Assembly: GCA_030063045.1 (NCBI GenBank)
Contig: JAQSEB010000082.1
Coordinates: 3,286,001-3,350,000, forward strand
Origin: Pratylenchus scribneri
Lineage: Eukaryota; Nematoda; Chromadorea; Rhabditida; Pratylenchidae
Length of the DNA: 64,000 nucleotides
Reading direction: 5' to 3'
The translations under genes were made by a program, and so were the position numbers. Shown one piece after another: positions 49,061-63,400 of the stretch. The notes below the pieces were generated by a model. It worked only from the letters and a program-made list of their open reading frames with translations, did not search any database and was not told the origin of the DNA. Each line of letters opens with the position of its first letter. Position 1 is the first letter of the stretch.

Positions 49061-51151
49061 TCAAAGTTCACTTTTCTTTTTATTCTCATCATTCGATTTT
49101 TTGCCCTCCTCCTTCTTCGCTGCCTTCTTCTGGGTTTCTTCCTCGGCAGCCACTTTTTCCTCCTCCAAATCGTCCAATTCCACGTCGGACAAGTCCAAAT
49201 CGTCCTCAGCATCCGGGGCAGGCGGTTCCGCGTCCTTTCCGTCCCATGGCTCGATGGAATCCAGGTCGGGGAATTTTCCACCAGGAACCGAGGAGGTTTT
49301 GCCCTTTCCATAGCTGAGGTCGCGCAAAAATTCAGAAATTCCCGATTTGCCGAAGGAACCTTAAAATTTGGGAAGAAATTATTTTTATTTATTTTAATTT
49401 TTCTATTTTTACCAGTCAAAGTGCTATATTTCATTTTGCGTGCATTCAATGCCACCATTGCCGGATAGCCGAATCCGCCAATGCCGAATGCCTGCTCCAG
49501 GACGGGTTGTTGGACGGCCTCGGTCCAAAGCCAACTAAATGGCCAAAATATTGAAAATTTCTCCTCAATTTGGACTTACCCCCAATGATTCTTTTTGAAC
49601 TTTTCAGCCAATTCTCTGAGCATTACCAAATATTCATTCCGGCATTTGGATTGGCAGTCGAGAATGTGGGGCAAAAAAGTGATAATGCACCTGGAAATGG
49701 GGCATGGCGTTAAAATTGATATTTTTAATTGTTTTTATATGTAATTTAGCCTTATTTTTCAGTTTATTCCAATTTTTGGGTAAAAAAATGTCAACATTTA
49801 CATTTCTAAATTTGAAGTTTGCTTACAAAAATGGTTAAATAAGACTGAAAAAAGACTAAATTCTGGTTTAATATCAAAAATTAGCCTAGTAAAATTGCTT
49901 GGATAAAAATTATTAAGCTAAAGATTTGCTGGTTTTTAATTTCACTCCGCCCAAACCTCCCCTCATCACTTACAATTGGCTATCTTTGCATGCGCTCTCA
50001 AAATTCATTTGACTGGTTGCCTGTTTCAACTCTGGAGGTGGCAAATTTTCCGAAACTTTCTGGTTGGCCCATTGCACAATGTCGCTGGTGGTTCGGCCCC
50101 CATCATAGTCCACGGCATCCTCAACGCTTTTCTCGCCGGCCCCAAAGAATTTGATTGTGGGAAAACCGCGAATGCCGAATTTGGTGGCCATCGCGGTGTG
50201 CACAGTGGCGTCCAAAGCACCCAACTAAATATTGTTTTTTATGTTTCTATTTATTAATTCAAAAAGCGAACCTTGACTTTTCCCTTGAGTTCGGAGGCCG
50301 CCGCCTTCCAATGCGGTTCCAAATTCTTGCAATGACCACACCAAGGCGCGAAAAATTCCACCATCCAAAGATCTTTGCTGCGCAACACAAGTTCCTAAAA
50401 TATTTGTATTTGAGTAGATGGAAAGGTGGAAAACCTCAAAGTTGGAATCGGTCAATTCGATCACATCACTGCTGGATGAACCACCGCCGCCCGACGATTT
50501 TTGCTGATAGCTGCCGCCTCCACCCGAGCCCAGTCGACTGTTCACAACCTTGCGAATTTCATTGATCACCGCATCCGTAATCGCCTGTGCCGTTCTTTGG
50601 CCTAAATTTCGCTTATTTAATTGTTTCAATTTGTGTAAAATTAAGCAAACCATTGAAATCGCTAGGCTTATTTTTGTTTGCGCCGAACACTTTGATCGTG
50701 GGGAAACCTTGAACATTGTAGGGAGCGCCGAGAGATTGATGCTGATCAAAATGAATTGATTTTGAAAAACCCTGATTTATTAACCTGGGTCATATCAACT
50801 CCGCCCACTTTTGCAATGCCTTTGAGTGCTTTTGCTGCTTTTCTGTATTCGGGCACCAACCTTAAGCAAAATTTCTTAAAAATAGGCTGAATTTTTATAA
50901 CATTTTCACCTTTGACAATGACCGCACCTAAAAATTAACAATTTTAAACAATTCTTTTTGTTCTGCCTGACTTACCATGGGGCGTAGAATTCAACCACCC
51001 AAACAGAGTCGTCATTTAGAACACTTTTGTGGAAATTACCCGCTGTCAACTCGACAACCTCATCGGAAGCATCATACAGGGCCGAAACAATGGTGGTGGC
51101 GGAGAAGAAGAATATTGTTGTCAAAAATGAATTTACAAATGTTTTTTTCAT
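49061..51151 (-). CDS. pdia6: Protein disulfide isomerase, PDIA6/P5 type
   Basis: Ten exons on the minus strand (51151-50976, 50927-50910, 50860-50785, 50741-50651, 50601-50435, 50394-50272, 50224-49974, 49690-49580, 49534-49413, 49359-49061) give about 477 residues. The protein forms and rearranges disulfides in the ER lumen. An N-terminal signal peptide (about 25 residues) is followed by thioredoxin domain 1 with WCGHC at 59-63, a Gly/Ser-rich linker ([19 protein letters not shown]), thioredoxin domain 2 with [11 protein letters not shown] at 190-200, and a third redox-inactive thioredoxin-like domain. The C-terminus is acidic, then Lys-rich, ending KSEL, a KDEL-type retention signal. This is the PDIA6 layout. 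The first active site lies in an 18-nt microexon (exon 2). A CTTAG acceptor-like site lies just upstream of the start. Confidence 0.94.
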
Positions 51152-51688
51152 TGTTGATTTAAATCTAAGATTTTTAATAAATAAAATAAATGCTTATTTA
51201 TTTTTATAAATAAAACTTAGATGACCAAATAATTTACGTGGACTTATTCAATTGGCGTTACGCATGATGGAAAATTTACAATAAGGAACGGACTCGGACT
51301 ATTTTTTTTCTTTTTTTTCGACCTTTGTGTTCTTGGCCAATCCAACCATCATCAAGTTCCAGCAGTTCCGCTTCTCAATCGATATATAATATAGATTGAT
51401 CATTTACATATCATTATTCATTAAACAATATAAAAATAATCGATGAGACGAAATCAGCTTGATTTTTTGTTTAAGTTTAAGGATTAAGGTGAAATAAAAC
51501 CTAATTTTGCTTTACTAAACTCTAAAATTTATTTATTCCGGTTTGATTTTTTAAGAACGATTAAAAAAACACTTAGCTTGTTTTATACAACAATTAAAAG
51601 CCATTCCAATCCCAACGCTCGTTTTTTTAATTTAATTTTTTAATAAAAATTTAGCAAGCAAGCATATATAAAAAGTTTAATAAACAAA
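51152..51688. other. Divergent promoter region between PDIA6 and RPS5
   Basis: About 540 bp with no gene. AT-rich, with a short GC-richer part near 51290-51370. Shared upstream region of two highly expressed-type genes; no specific motif can be assigned. A TTTAG acceptor-like site precedes the RPS5 start by about 35 bases. Confidence 0.5.
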
Positions 51689-53250
<1,562 letters not shown>

Positions 53251-53345
53251 ACAGCAGGAATGGATGGACAGAAAATCGAATATGTTTTCAACAATTTTGA
53301 TGGATCAATTATTTGGAAATTGTTATTGGATAATTTGTTATTTGG

Positions 53346-53351
53346 AATAAA
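53346..53351 (+). promoter_or_regulatory. Candidate polyadenylation signal of RPS5
   Basis: AATAAA 95 bases after the RPS5 stop and about 110 bases before the POP4 start. Confidence 0.5.
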
Positions 53352-53463
53352 AACAGTTATTTTTCCTTTTTGATTTCTTTTTTTGGTTTTTAATTTTAAT
53401 CCATTATTATTTGAACATTTCTCATAATTATTTATAAAATGTTTTCCAAATTCATGTGTAAAA

Positions 53464-55045
53464 ATGAGTGCAAAACGCAACTCATCAGCGATTTTTCCCA
53501 GTCCTGCGCCCGGCCCTTCAACTTTACGGGCGGCAGCGGCGACCACTCCGGTGGCCGAGAAGAGCGTCAAAATATTCAATTTTGAGAAGCAACGACGCCG
53601 GGAACGACCAATACGCCATAAAGCACCAGAGAATTTGCTGAGGAGAGCCGGCGGATTGAAGCGGTGCACCGATTTGAGGTTTTGTTAGAATAATAAAATA
53701 TTTTCGGGTGCCAATTTTTTGCCGAAAGTTTAATAATTTGTTGGTACTTGATATTGTTAGACCCTATAAATATTATACCAATCGATAGAACCCGCCGAGC
53801 CGCATCAATTGGCATATAGATTTTTGAGGTTGGCTCAAAATTAAAAAATTTATAAATTAAAATTAAAAATAGGGCGGTTTAGACAAACAATACATCAATC
53901 AATGCAACTCCCAACTCGATGAGCTCTATCGAATGGTATATATAAAGCTTGTGGGGTCTAGGATCAAGCATAAAGAAGTTTTATTCAAGAAAACCTATCA
54001 TTCGGCAAAAAATGTTTTCCCAATATTTTCGGTTGACTTAATAACCAACCCATGGTTTTAGGCATTTTATAAATATTTCGGGCTGTAAATCTCAAAAATG
54101 CAACACAAAAGCCACAAATTTTAGAGCATAATTAAGAATTGAATTCATTGATAAAATCTAATATTATTCTATTCTTTTTTATTTCCATACTAATTTTCAG
54201 TTATGATCAATTTGTTCCTCTTTACCAACTCTGGAATTCCTATTACAAAAAACTGCTGGAATTGATGCAAACTCCCGGCACGGATGATCGATTACTCAAG
54301 GCGGATTATCATGGAGCAATTTTTCGCGTTTCCGACTCATCAAATCCATCACAGGTTTAATTTAAATTTAGAAATAATTTATAATTTTTAAATTTGCTTA
54401 GATTGGCCTACATGGAATTGTTTTGCATGAATCCAAATCAACTTTTCAAATGATCACAAAAAGGAATCGAATTATTGGTGAGGAATTGAAAATTACAAAT
54501 AATTTCTGTTATAAAATGATTTAAAAAACAAATCTTTTTAATAAAAGATGAGGTAAAAAATATTTGTCCCCACTCGGGTTCGAACCTTTGATCTTATTTG
54601 ATAGGAAAATTGGTTTAAATTTACTCGTCAGAAAAAATTTAGCCCCAGGGTACGAACCAATTGACTTCATCTCATTGCAAAATTTGCTCTCAACTAGGGT
54701 CCCAACTTTTGACCTAATTTTCCGACCTAATTTTTTTTTTTAAGAAAATTGGAATAATTTATTCAAAAATTTTTCTTTTCGGTCACATTCTCGAACCTAT
54801 GGCCTAATTTCACAAGAAAAATTTAATTGTAAAATTATTCATTTTTTTTTAAAATTTCCATTTTTATATTTATAATTTATTTAATATAAAATTCTTTTTC
54901 AGTTATTCCCAAGGAAGGCTCCACATTCCAATTTGTGCTCGACAACAAAGTGTTCACCCTATTCGGCAATGCCCTTCGCCAGAGGAGCCATTTGAGGGGA
55001 AAGAAGGCGAAAGTGCCAACTCGAATTCCATATTTATTGAATTAA
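53464..55045 (+). CDS. pop4: RNase P/MRP protein subunit POP4 (Rpp29)
   Basis: Four exons (53464-53678, 54201-54354, 54402-54477, 54903-55045) give about 195 residues. POP4/Rpp29 is a protein subunit of RNase P and RNase MRP, which process pre-tRNA and pre-rRNA. The C-terminal half has the Rpp29 SH3-like barrel: PLYQLWNSYYKKLLEL, LLKADYHGAIFRVSDSSNPS, IGLHGIVLHESKSTFQMITK, VIPKEGSTFQF, and the ending FGNALRQRSHLRGKKAKVPTR. These match human POP4 (LLKADLHGAI, VTGILLQETKHVFKIITK, VIPK, GSKFQLRSSERS). The N-terminus is basic and Pro/Ala-rich. It starts 213 bp after RPS5, which suggests co-transcription. Confidence 0.92.
53757..53965. mobile_element. Inverted-repeat element in POP4 intron 1
   Basis: Ends TAGACCCTATAAATATTATACC and the complement of its right end, TAGACCCCACAAGCTTTATA, pair over about 40 bp and include CGATAGA. 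It resembles the outer ends of the 46-bp-unit family but has no tandem unit. Confidence 0.55.
54490..54760 (-). mobile_element. Degenerate tRNA-derived SINE-like copies in POP4 intron 3
   Basis: The plus strand shows CTCGGGTTCGAACCTTTGA at about 54577, then GGGTACGAACCAATTG and AGGGTCCCAACTTTTGACC, three decayed B-box-like heads in tandem in minus orientation. Confidence 0.4.
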
Positions 55046-57458
55046 ATATCCATTTTATTTATTTTTTTTAATTAATAAAAAAATTCTATAATATTTTTTT
55101 TATACAATTTTAATCCATCCCAAACCTAATCTAAAATTTCGAGTAACGACCGATTAAACAAAAAATTAAAAATAGACTTCTTGCAGTATTACCCTCAAGG
55201 CATTTAACTTTTTTAAGTTGATTTCATAAAATTTAAAAAGGTCAATTTAGGCTTTCAAATTTTATTTATCTTATACATATATCCAAGATAATTCCAGCCA
55301 ACATCCAAAAAAGCCATAATATTCTGTTTTGTGCAAATCTCCCTCAAATTTAATTCATTCCACATCCATTTTAATCCATTCCTCCATATTTAAACTATAG
55401 TTTGAATAACCCATTTATTAATTGACCATTCCCGCCGATGGACTTTCGCCGTCCATTTCTTCCGTTCCACCCAAATACCCTCGTCCACATCCACACACAA
55501 ATTTGGGAGTTCGGCTCGGCGATTCCGTCTAATGAGAGGAACTGAGGAAGGCCAAGGCCATCCGTTCAATCGTCGATCCAATTCTTCCTTCCTTGGTTCC
55601 ATATTCATTCATTCCTTTTATAAAATTCTTCATTCTTTCTTCCATTTGGGGCGAGTATTAATAAGGCTGCTGGATGGACACACACAAACATAGCGGCCAT
55701 CGGCCATCATCAGCATCAGCAGTAAGGTTCGCCTTGGGGGCTGTTTTGGGGGCGACATTCTCTTCACCTCTAGGCGAGCGCTTTCTCTTCTTCCTTTAGC
55801 CTTTAGGCGAGCGTTTTATTTTCCCCCGAAGGCAGCTTTTTCTTTTCCATCGAGGGCAGCGTTTTCTCTTCCTTTCGGGCGCTTCCTTCTTCCCTCGAGG
55901 GTAGCTTTTTCTCTAGCATTTAATCTTCCCATCTTTTGCACTTCCTCTCTTCCCCCTAGGCGAATGCTTCTTCATCCTTCCTTCTTCTTCATCTCTTCCT
56001 CTTCTTTTCCCTCATCTCTTCCTCCAGAATCCTCCATCATTTTCCTCGTCTCATTGAACTATTTCTCCACCTTTTTCCCACTTTTTTCTCAATTTTCAAC
56101 ATTGGGAATATGCAAAGGGATGAAGGCTTTTCATTGGGCTGCTTCTATTCTCATTTTCCCCTATTCCTCCTCAATGTTGAGTCAGTCCAACTCAAAACTC
56201 CCAATGGATGTCAGCAACAGAAAATTGGAAGGGATGAGCTTGGCGAAAAGCTTAAGCCACCACGACTTTTTCGACCCATTAAAACCCTCATTCATAAACT
56301 CTAAAAGCATTTGTGTATTGCTGCTGTTGAAAAGGGAGAAAAGCAGCTTATGGCCAAATTTCCAGCAGTGGAATGAATGGAAAGGAAGAGGACATATTTT
56401 TTTGGCCAACTTTGTCAAAAAATAGGGCCTTTTCTATGCCGCTAGCCAGCCAGCCTTTTTGCCAAGAAAACGTTTTCCTCCATCTTTTGTCCATCCAAAA
56501 TATTCCCAAAAAGCCGCAAATTTATCCCCATTTCGGGATTTTGGGCCATTTTGACAAATGGGCAAACAAAATTCCCAAAAATGGAACCGAAAAATCGATG
56601 CCAAGACAAAACAATTCCTCACAATAAAATTCCAGCATAAATTCCCTCAAAAGCCTCAATTTGGCCAAAAGGAATTCTTTTTTATCATTTTTTCGTCTCA
56701 ATGAAGCCAAATTAATTCCATAATAAATTCCTCTCATTTCCATTCTTGCCAAAACATAATAAAATAATCATTTTTGCAGCTGGGTCCCATTTTTCCTCCC
56801 ATTCAATTCCATTCAATTTTGCATTCCCCGCGGGTGCCTCAAAATAGATTTCCATGAATATTTGAATTTGAATATGTAAAAAGTAAAAAAGGCCATTTTG
56901 TTGCTAAAATTTGAAGAGAGACATATTGAGGACTTTGATTGCAATTGGCCAAATAAGATTGGATACCTTTGCTTTGTAGATTAGTAACCAAATTTTAATT
57001 TTATTGCTCCTCCAAAATAATTAAACATTTATGAGGCCTAAATTAGGGAATTTCGAATTAGCACACAGTCTAGCTTTATTAGATCCTTTTTAGGCCCAAT
57101 CCTCAAATATCCCTTTTATAAATGTATTCCTTAATTGAAATTCTTTTTAATCTGCTGGTTTCTGAATAATTTAACTATGCGAATTGTCCCCATTTTTCCA
57201 AATTTATTCATCAAAATTTAATGAAAAAGACACCAAATTGTTCATTTCGCATTTCCTTTCAATCCCTCTCCCAATTTCATTAAAAAAAAAAGTAATTTGG
57301 CTTATTCCAATGGCCAATTTTTCGATTTTTCCCGAATTTTCCCTCTAATCGCATCTTAAAAATTTTCCTAAGTTTATCCCAGAGTTCAGAACAAAAATTG
57401 ACAACAAAACAAAAAAAGAGAAACAATTTTAAACATTAAAATAAATTTAAATTGAAAA
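55046..57458. other. Long 5' region upstream of alpha-spectrin
   Basis: 2.4 kb with no convincing coding sequence. It contains a pyrimidine-rich imperfect repeat (55735-55960) and otherwise AT-rich DNA. It probably holds the promoter and any 5' untranslated exons of alpha-spectrin as well as the POP4 3' end. Confidence 0.5.
55735..55960. repeat. Pyrimidine-rich imperfect repeat upstream of alpha-spectrin
   Basis: About five degenerate units of 35-45 bp built from a GC-rich piece (AGGCGAGCG or GAGGGCAGCG) followed by a T/C run (TTTTCTCTTCCTTT). No protein reading frame is supported. Confidence 0.55.
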
Positions 57459-60400
57459 ATGGCCGAAAATGGCGGCGCCGCCACCGATTTGGGCCCTCCG
57501 CCCGATCCGGTGTTGGAAGTGCCACCACCAAAGGAAATCAAAATTTTGGAATCCGCCGAGGACATCCAACATCGGCGGACGGAAGTTTTGGACCATTATG
57601 GCCAGTTCAAGGATTATGCAAAAAATAAACGGGATCGACTGGAGGAGGCCCGTCAATTCCAATATTTCAAAAGGGATGCGGACGAGTTGGAAATTTGGAT
57701 CCTGGAAAAGTTGCAGACAGCAGCGGTAATTCCATCCATCATATTCACTACAGTCAAAATTTGTTGTCCAAATTGGTTGACGGTTTATTGAGGGAAATCG
57801 GGGAATTTTTTTTATTTGGATGAGAAAAATTCGTAGAAATTCCCCATTGAGTGTGTGAAAAATTCATTTCCTTTTTGGATTCATTGGAAAATAAATTTGC
57901 TGACTAGATTTTCGGAATTGAGAACGATTGACGTGAATACTGTGTACTGTGTGGATTTTAACCGGTGTTTGGCCCATATCTGCAAGTAACTAATTTGTGA
58001 AGGCAAATATAATACTATTGGAAAAACCAAAGTGTCCTCTAAAAGTGGCCATTATATATTAAAATAAAGTTTTAATGTCTCTGAATGTAAATCCGATCTT
58101 TTTTGAGCTGCTTATTTAACAAATTATTTTAACTTTTCAAAAAATGAGTTAAGCCACTTTTTATAGGACATTTTGGGCTTCAAAATGGCATATCGCCTTC
58201 CTGAATTGATTACTTCCTTGTTGAGATATGTCCAAATGATTGGCAGAGAGGCAACCGATTGGCAGACAATCTTCCAGTTTAGTGTTTAGTGAATCTCAAA
58301 TTAGACAAAATTTGAGACATTCCCAAATTTGATTTGGCCTGGTTACACAATTCTTTTGAGTATGGATTTCATTTTCAAGAACAATCGCTTGGATCTTGGC
58401 CAAATCAAAAGAAAATGTTCCAATTTTGAAGGGCATAGAAATAAGAAGGATATTAGGCTAATAAAATGAAAAAACCTCAATTTCTTGAAGGATTAGAGGC
58501 CTCAACAATTGATTGGATCAAATATTTGCCACCCACAAATCCACTTTCAATTTTCTCTCCCCAATTTTAAGGAGGAATCATTCCGTGATCCAACAAATTT
58601 GCAAGCCAAAATCCAAAAACACGAAGCATTTGTGGCCGAAGTGCAGGCACATTCGAATGCCATCACAAAGCTGGACAAAACCGGCAATGACATGATCCAA
58701 CATGGCCACTATGAGAAGGAGACCATCCGAAAGCGGTTGGACCGATTGCATGAATTATGGGACCGGCTTTTTGCTATGCTGGACAATAAGGGCCTAAAAT
58801 TGGCGCAGGCATTGAAATTGCTCCAATTCATTCGAAAATGCGATGAAATGTTGTATTGGATAAGGGACAAGGTACGACGGGCTTGGATGGATTCTTAGGA
58901 TTTTATTTGCAAAAAATCAAGCCTCAAAAATTATTCATTTGATTCCCAATCAGGGATGGGTTCGATGGACCAAAATAAAAAATTGAAATCGAAAATCGAA
59001 ATTTCGGAGGGTAAAAAATTTTTCGAAACCGAAAAACGAAATTTCGATGCCAAAAATGACCGAAAATCGACATCGAAACGAAGAAATCGAAACATCGACG
59101 AAGATCGAACCCATCCCTGTTCGCAATTCTGAAGAGGGAAAATTCTATGAATCCTAGGATGAAAGGGCTGTTTTTTCGAGTGAATGAACGGTTTTTAATG
59201 AATAATCTTTGAGCGGATATGTGGAATTAAATTGGCTAAAAATTCTCCCCCATAAAATTGAAGAAATTTCACAAATTAATTTATTGAATTGAAAATGAAA
59301 TTCTTTCATGTAAAATGATCGGAAAAAACCCATTGAAACCTTCAATCAATCCAAATGAAGTCAAGGATATTAATTTTGTAATGGGAATGGTCAAAATCTG
59401 GAATTTTATGCGTTTTAAATATAGATGAGAGGATTAATAAGAATTGTGGGGCACAAGCCAAAATTGTATCCTAGGGCCTAGGCTATAAAATGGAAAATTT
59501 TTTTAGAAAATTTTTTTATATGAATTCGGCGATTGCTTCCATCTTTTGGGATTCGCTCAGAGATTATTCTATTAAAACTATACTCAAAACAAGCTACTCC
59601 ATTTTTAATCTCTACACAATAATAAATGTGTTAAATTTAATCAATTAATGTAGCAAATTATACTCTAAAATTCGCCAAAATTATGAAAAATTTTTTTAGA
59701 TAACATTTGTGTCCTCCAGCGATTTGGGCACTGATTTGGAGCATGTTGAGGTGATGCAACGAAAATTCGACGAATTCCTCAAGGAGCTGGATTCGCACCA
59801 ATCCCGTGTGTTGGACATCAATCACGAGGCGAATGCCCTCATCGACGAGGGCCACCCGGAACAGCACCAAATCCACAATAAAAGGGAGGAGGTGAATGAG
59901 GCATGGCATCGGCTGGGCACAATGACTGCAACAAGGTACGGTATGCGGAGAGGATTACCGTAATTTTTTATTGGAAATACATAGGTTTATATTTTAAAGA
60001 TCTCTCCATGGTGGGCTATTATTAGAGAGTGCCTTATTAATAAAAAAGTTGGTAATATGAAAAATGGATCGGGAGAAAATGGGAGAATCTGACCATTTAG
60101 ACCAGGGTGGCTATCTCGTCTGAGCGAAAATGCGGCATGGAACACAAAAAATGCGGCAAAAATGAGTAAAAAATTATCAAAATACGGCAAAAATGCGGCA
60201 TTTTTTAAAAAAGCTTAAAATTCGCTAAGAATTCATTTTAAAATTATTCGAAATATTTTCCTATTGCCTTTTTTTCAACAAAAATGCCCCGCAGCGAAAA
60301 ATTTTAGCTTAAAAATGGTTGCAGAGTGAAAAATTTTATATAAAATTGGCCGTTATGAAAAAAATTTAGTCAAAAATGCCCACGGAAAAAGTAAAAAATG

Positions 60401-63400
60401 CGGAAAAAATGCGGCGAGAGGTTCGAAAATGCGGCAAATGCCGCATTTTCGCGGCAATTTGGCCACCCTGATTTAGACGCGAAGATATAGGCCCTAGATC
60501 GATTTAAGAATTGAATCATTTTCATTGAATTTGATATCGAATGAAAGAATTGGATTAGACCTATGTAGTAAATAATTGGATTGACTTAGAATTAAAAGAA
60601 TTAGAAAACCAAATTCTATAGGGATTCAATGCCTAAAAGTTAATCCATCAAAATGAATATATATATATATATTAGTCGAAAAGGATTTACATATTGGAGT
60701 GGTTCAACATAAAATTATATAAAAAAAACTAACTTGGAATAAACCCTTGAGATATACCGGAACAAGTTGGCTTTGGTTTTTGGCTAATAGTCATAGATAA
60801 AGCAGAGAGGTAATATACCATTTGAAAGGTCTGAATGCCCCAGATAAATATGGCCAATTTGGAGATTAAACGTAGAGAAATTTGTTGAAATATGCATGTT
60901 ATTCGGGGAAAATTCCATCCATCATAAATGTAAAAAATGCCTGCCATTGGCTTATAAAGCATGGAAAAGGGACAAAATAATGGTTCAATTTATTTAATTT
61001 AAAATGCAAAATTAAATATTTCCCCTTGAAGACGTGAAGCCCTGTTCGGCGCCCAACAAATTCAACGCTTCTATCGGGACATTGATGAGACTTTGGCCTG
61101 GATTGGGGAAAAGGAGCTGACATTGGCCACGGATGACTATGGCCGAGATTTGAACAATGTCCAAGCATTGCAACGAAAACATGAGGGCACCGAAAGGGAT
61201 TTGGCCGCGCTGGAATCAAAGGTGGGGGAAAATGGATGGGACAAGCGAATATTTTTGGAATTTGGGCCATTCTTTTGGCCATAACTCAATGAGGCTTAAA
61301 CGAATCTGGGAAGGTGATATATCATTTGAAAACCCTAAAAGTCCTCTAAAAATTGGCTATTTAATTTTAATAAAATTTAAGCTTAAAAATTTAAATGTCT
61401 TTGATTGTAAAAATCGAACATTTTTGAGGAAAATCACTTATTTTAAAAATTTTTCATTAAATTTTCAAAAAAAATAATAAAGCAAGCCACTTTTAGGCCA
61501 CTTTTTAGAGGACATTTGAAGCTTTCAAATGGTAAATCTCCATCTTGAATTGGTTGCTTACTTATTGAGTTATGGCCTAAAGAATGTCGCAGGTACTCAA
61601 TTGGCAATTCAATCGTCATGCTTTATTTTTTGGTCATAGCTCAACAAGGCTTAATCGAATTTAGGAAGGCATTAAATCATTCAAAAGATCAGAGAGTGTC
61701 CTCTATAAATTAGCTTATTTGCTTTTTTGGATTCTTAAAAATTTTAATGAAAATATGCTTCTTCCTTTATTCCTATTCAAATTGTCCAGATTTAATATTT
61801 TTCATTTTGAAATTAATTTAAAGCAAATTAAATTAACCCATATTTTAGAGGAAATTTAGGACTTCAATTTGGAATATCGCCTTCCAAAATTGGTTATTTC
61901 CTTCTTGAACAATGGCCAAAAGTATGGCCACTTTTATGAATAAAAAACAAAGCAAAGGAAAATAATTGATCCAAAGTTAATAAAATTATTTAAATTTTTT
62001 CACAGATGGAAAAATTGGGCACAGAGGCAGATCGCCTGTGCCAATTGTATCCGGAAATGTCCACCGAAATTAGCACCAAAACCGACGAGGCCAAAACGCG
62101 TTGGGATGCGTTGAAAGAGGCGGCAGAGCAGAGAAAACGCGCATTGGACCGTTCCTATAATCGACATCGATTCATGGCCGACTATAGAGAGCTAGGGGAT
62201 TGGATCAATGGCATTCGGCTGTTGATCCAATCGGCGGAGTTGGCCAAGGATGTGGCCGGTGCAGAGGCACTTTTGGAACAGCACCAGGTGGGTAAAAAAA
62301 CATAGATGTGACTTTATTAATTCGGTGCCGAAAAACATTGAAATTGCCGAATAAAAAATACAATAATGAAATAATAGTAGTCTAAGGGGTTATTTCTACA
62401 TTCATAAACCATATACGCAAAATTGGTTGAGCTGGTCAAGACGCATTGAATGGAATATAATTTGCCATGATTTGGTCGACAATTAAAGGGTATTAAACGG
62501 TTTAAACCAATTTTGGTTTGGTCAAAAATTAAAGGGTATTAAACGGTTTAAACCAATTTTGGTTTGGTCAACAATTAAAGGGTATTAAACGGTTTAAACC
62601 AATTTTGGTTTGGTCAAAAATTAAAGGGTATTAAACGGTTTAAACCAATTTTGGTTTGGTCAACAATTAAAGGGTATTAAACGGTTTAAACCAATTTTGA
62701 TTTAATGGTTTAAAACTAATTAGAATAGGTTAACCCTAATTAAAACATAATCAAATGATGCGACTTGACGAGATCTATCTTATGGGTATAAATTTTATGA
62801 GTCTAATGTAAGAAGAACTTCAGAATTAGAACCCTTACAATCTTTTGGGCAATTTCAGTGTTTTCGACAATTAAATATACCCAGATTCATTTTTATTTAT
62901 TCAGGAACATAAGGGCGAAATTGATGCTCGCGCAGATTCATTTGCCCAAACGGCGGAAACTGGCCAAAAATTATTGGACGATGGAATTGAGCAAGCCGAT
63001 GAAATTCGTCAATGCCTTCAGCATTTGGCCACCGAACAGGCCAGCCTCAACAATCTTTGGGAGGAGCGGCGAATTCTCTATGAACAATGCATGGATTTGC
63101 AACTTTTCTATCGGTCCGTTTTATTTTTATTTTTTTGTAATTGGAAAATGGGAATAGAATGGAATTTTTCAAAGGAATATACCTAACTTGGCGCCATTTA
63201 TTATATTTTATAACTCATCAAAAACTAAATCAATTTTGATAATTTTTTTTAACAAATTAAAGAGCAGACTTTTAGCTTCTTAATAATAATATTAAATTTT
63301 ATATAAATTAATTCAGAAATGATGAAATTATGTTTATAATCCACTAAAAAATTCACAAATTCCATAGTAAAGGCATTTTGGTTTTTTTGGCTATAACTTT

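Noticed and set aside
49054..49458. Arg-rich 134-codon frame overlapping the PDIA6 3' end
   Set aside because: Shifted shadow frame of exons 9 and 10, reading across intron 9; the KSEL-ending frame is clearly the real one.
55964..56425. 153-codon frame upstream of alpha-spectrin with a hydrophobic, Ser/Phe-rich start
   Set aside because: Composition follows the pyrimidine-rich DNA, there is no recognisable domain, and antisense frames of similar length overlap it.
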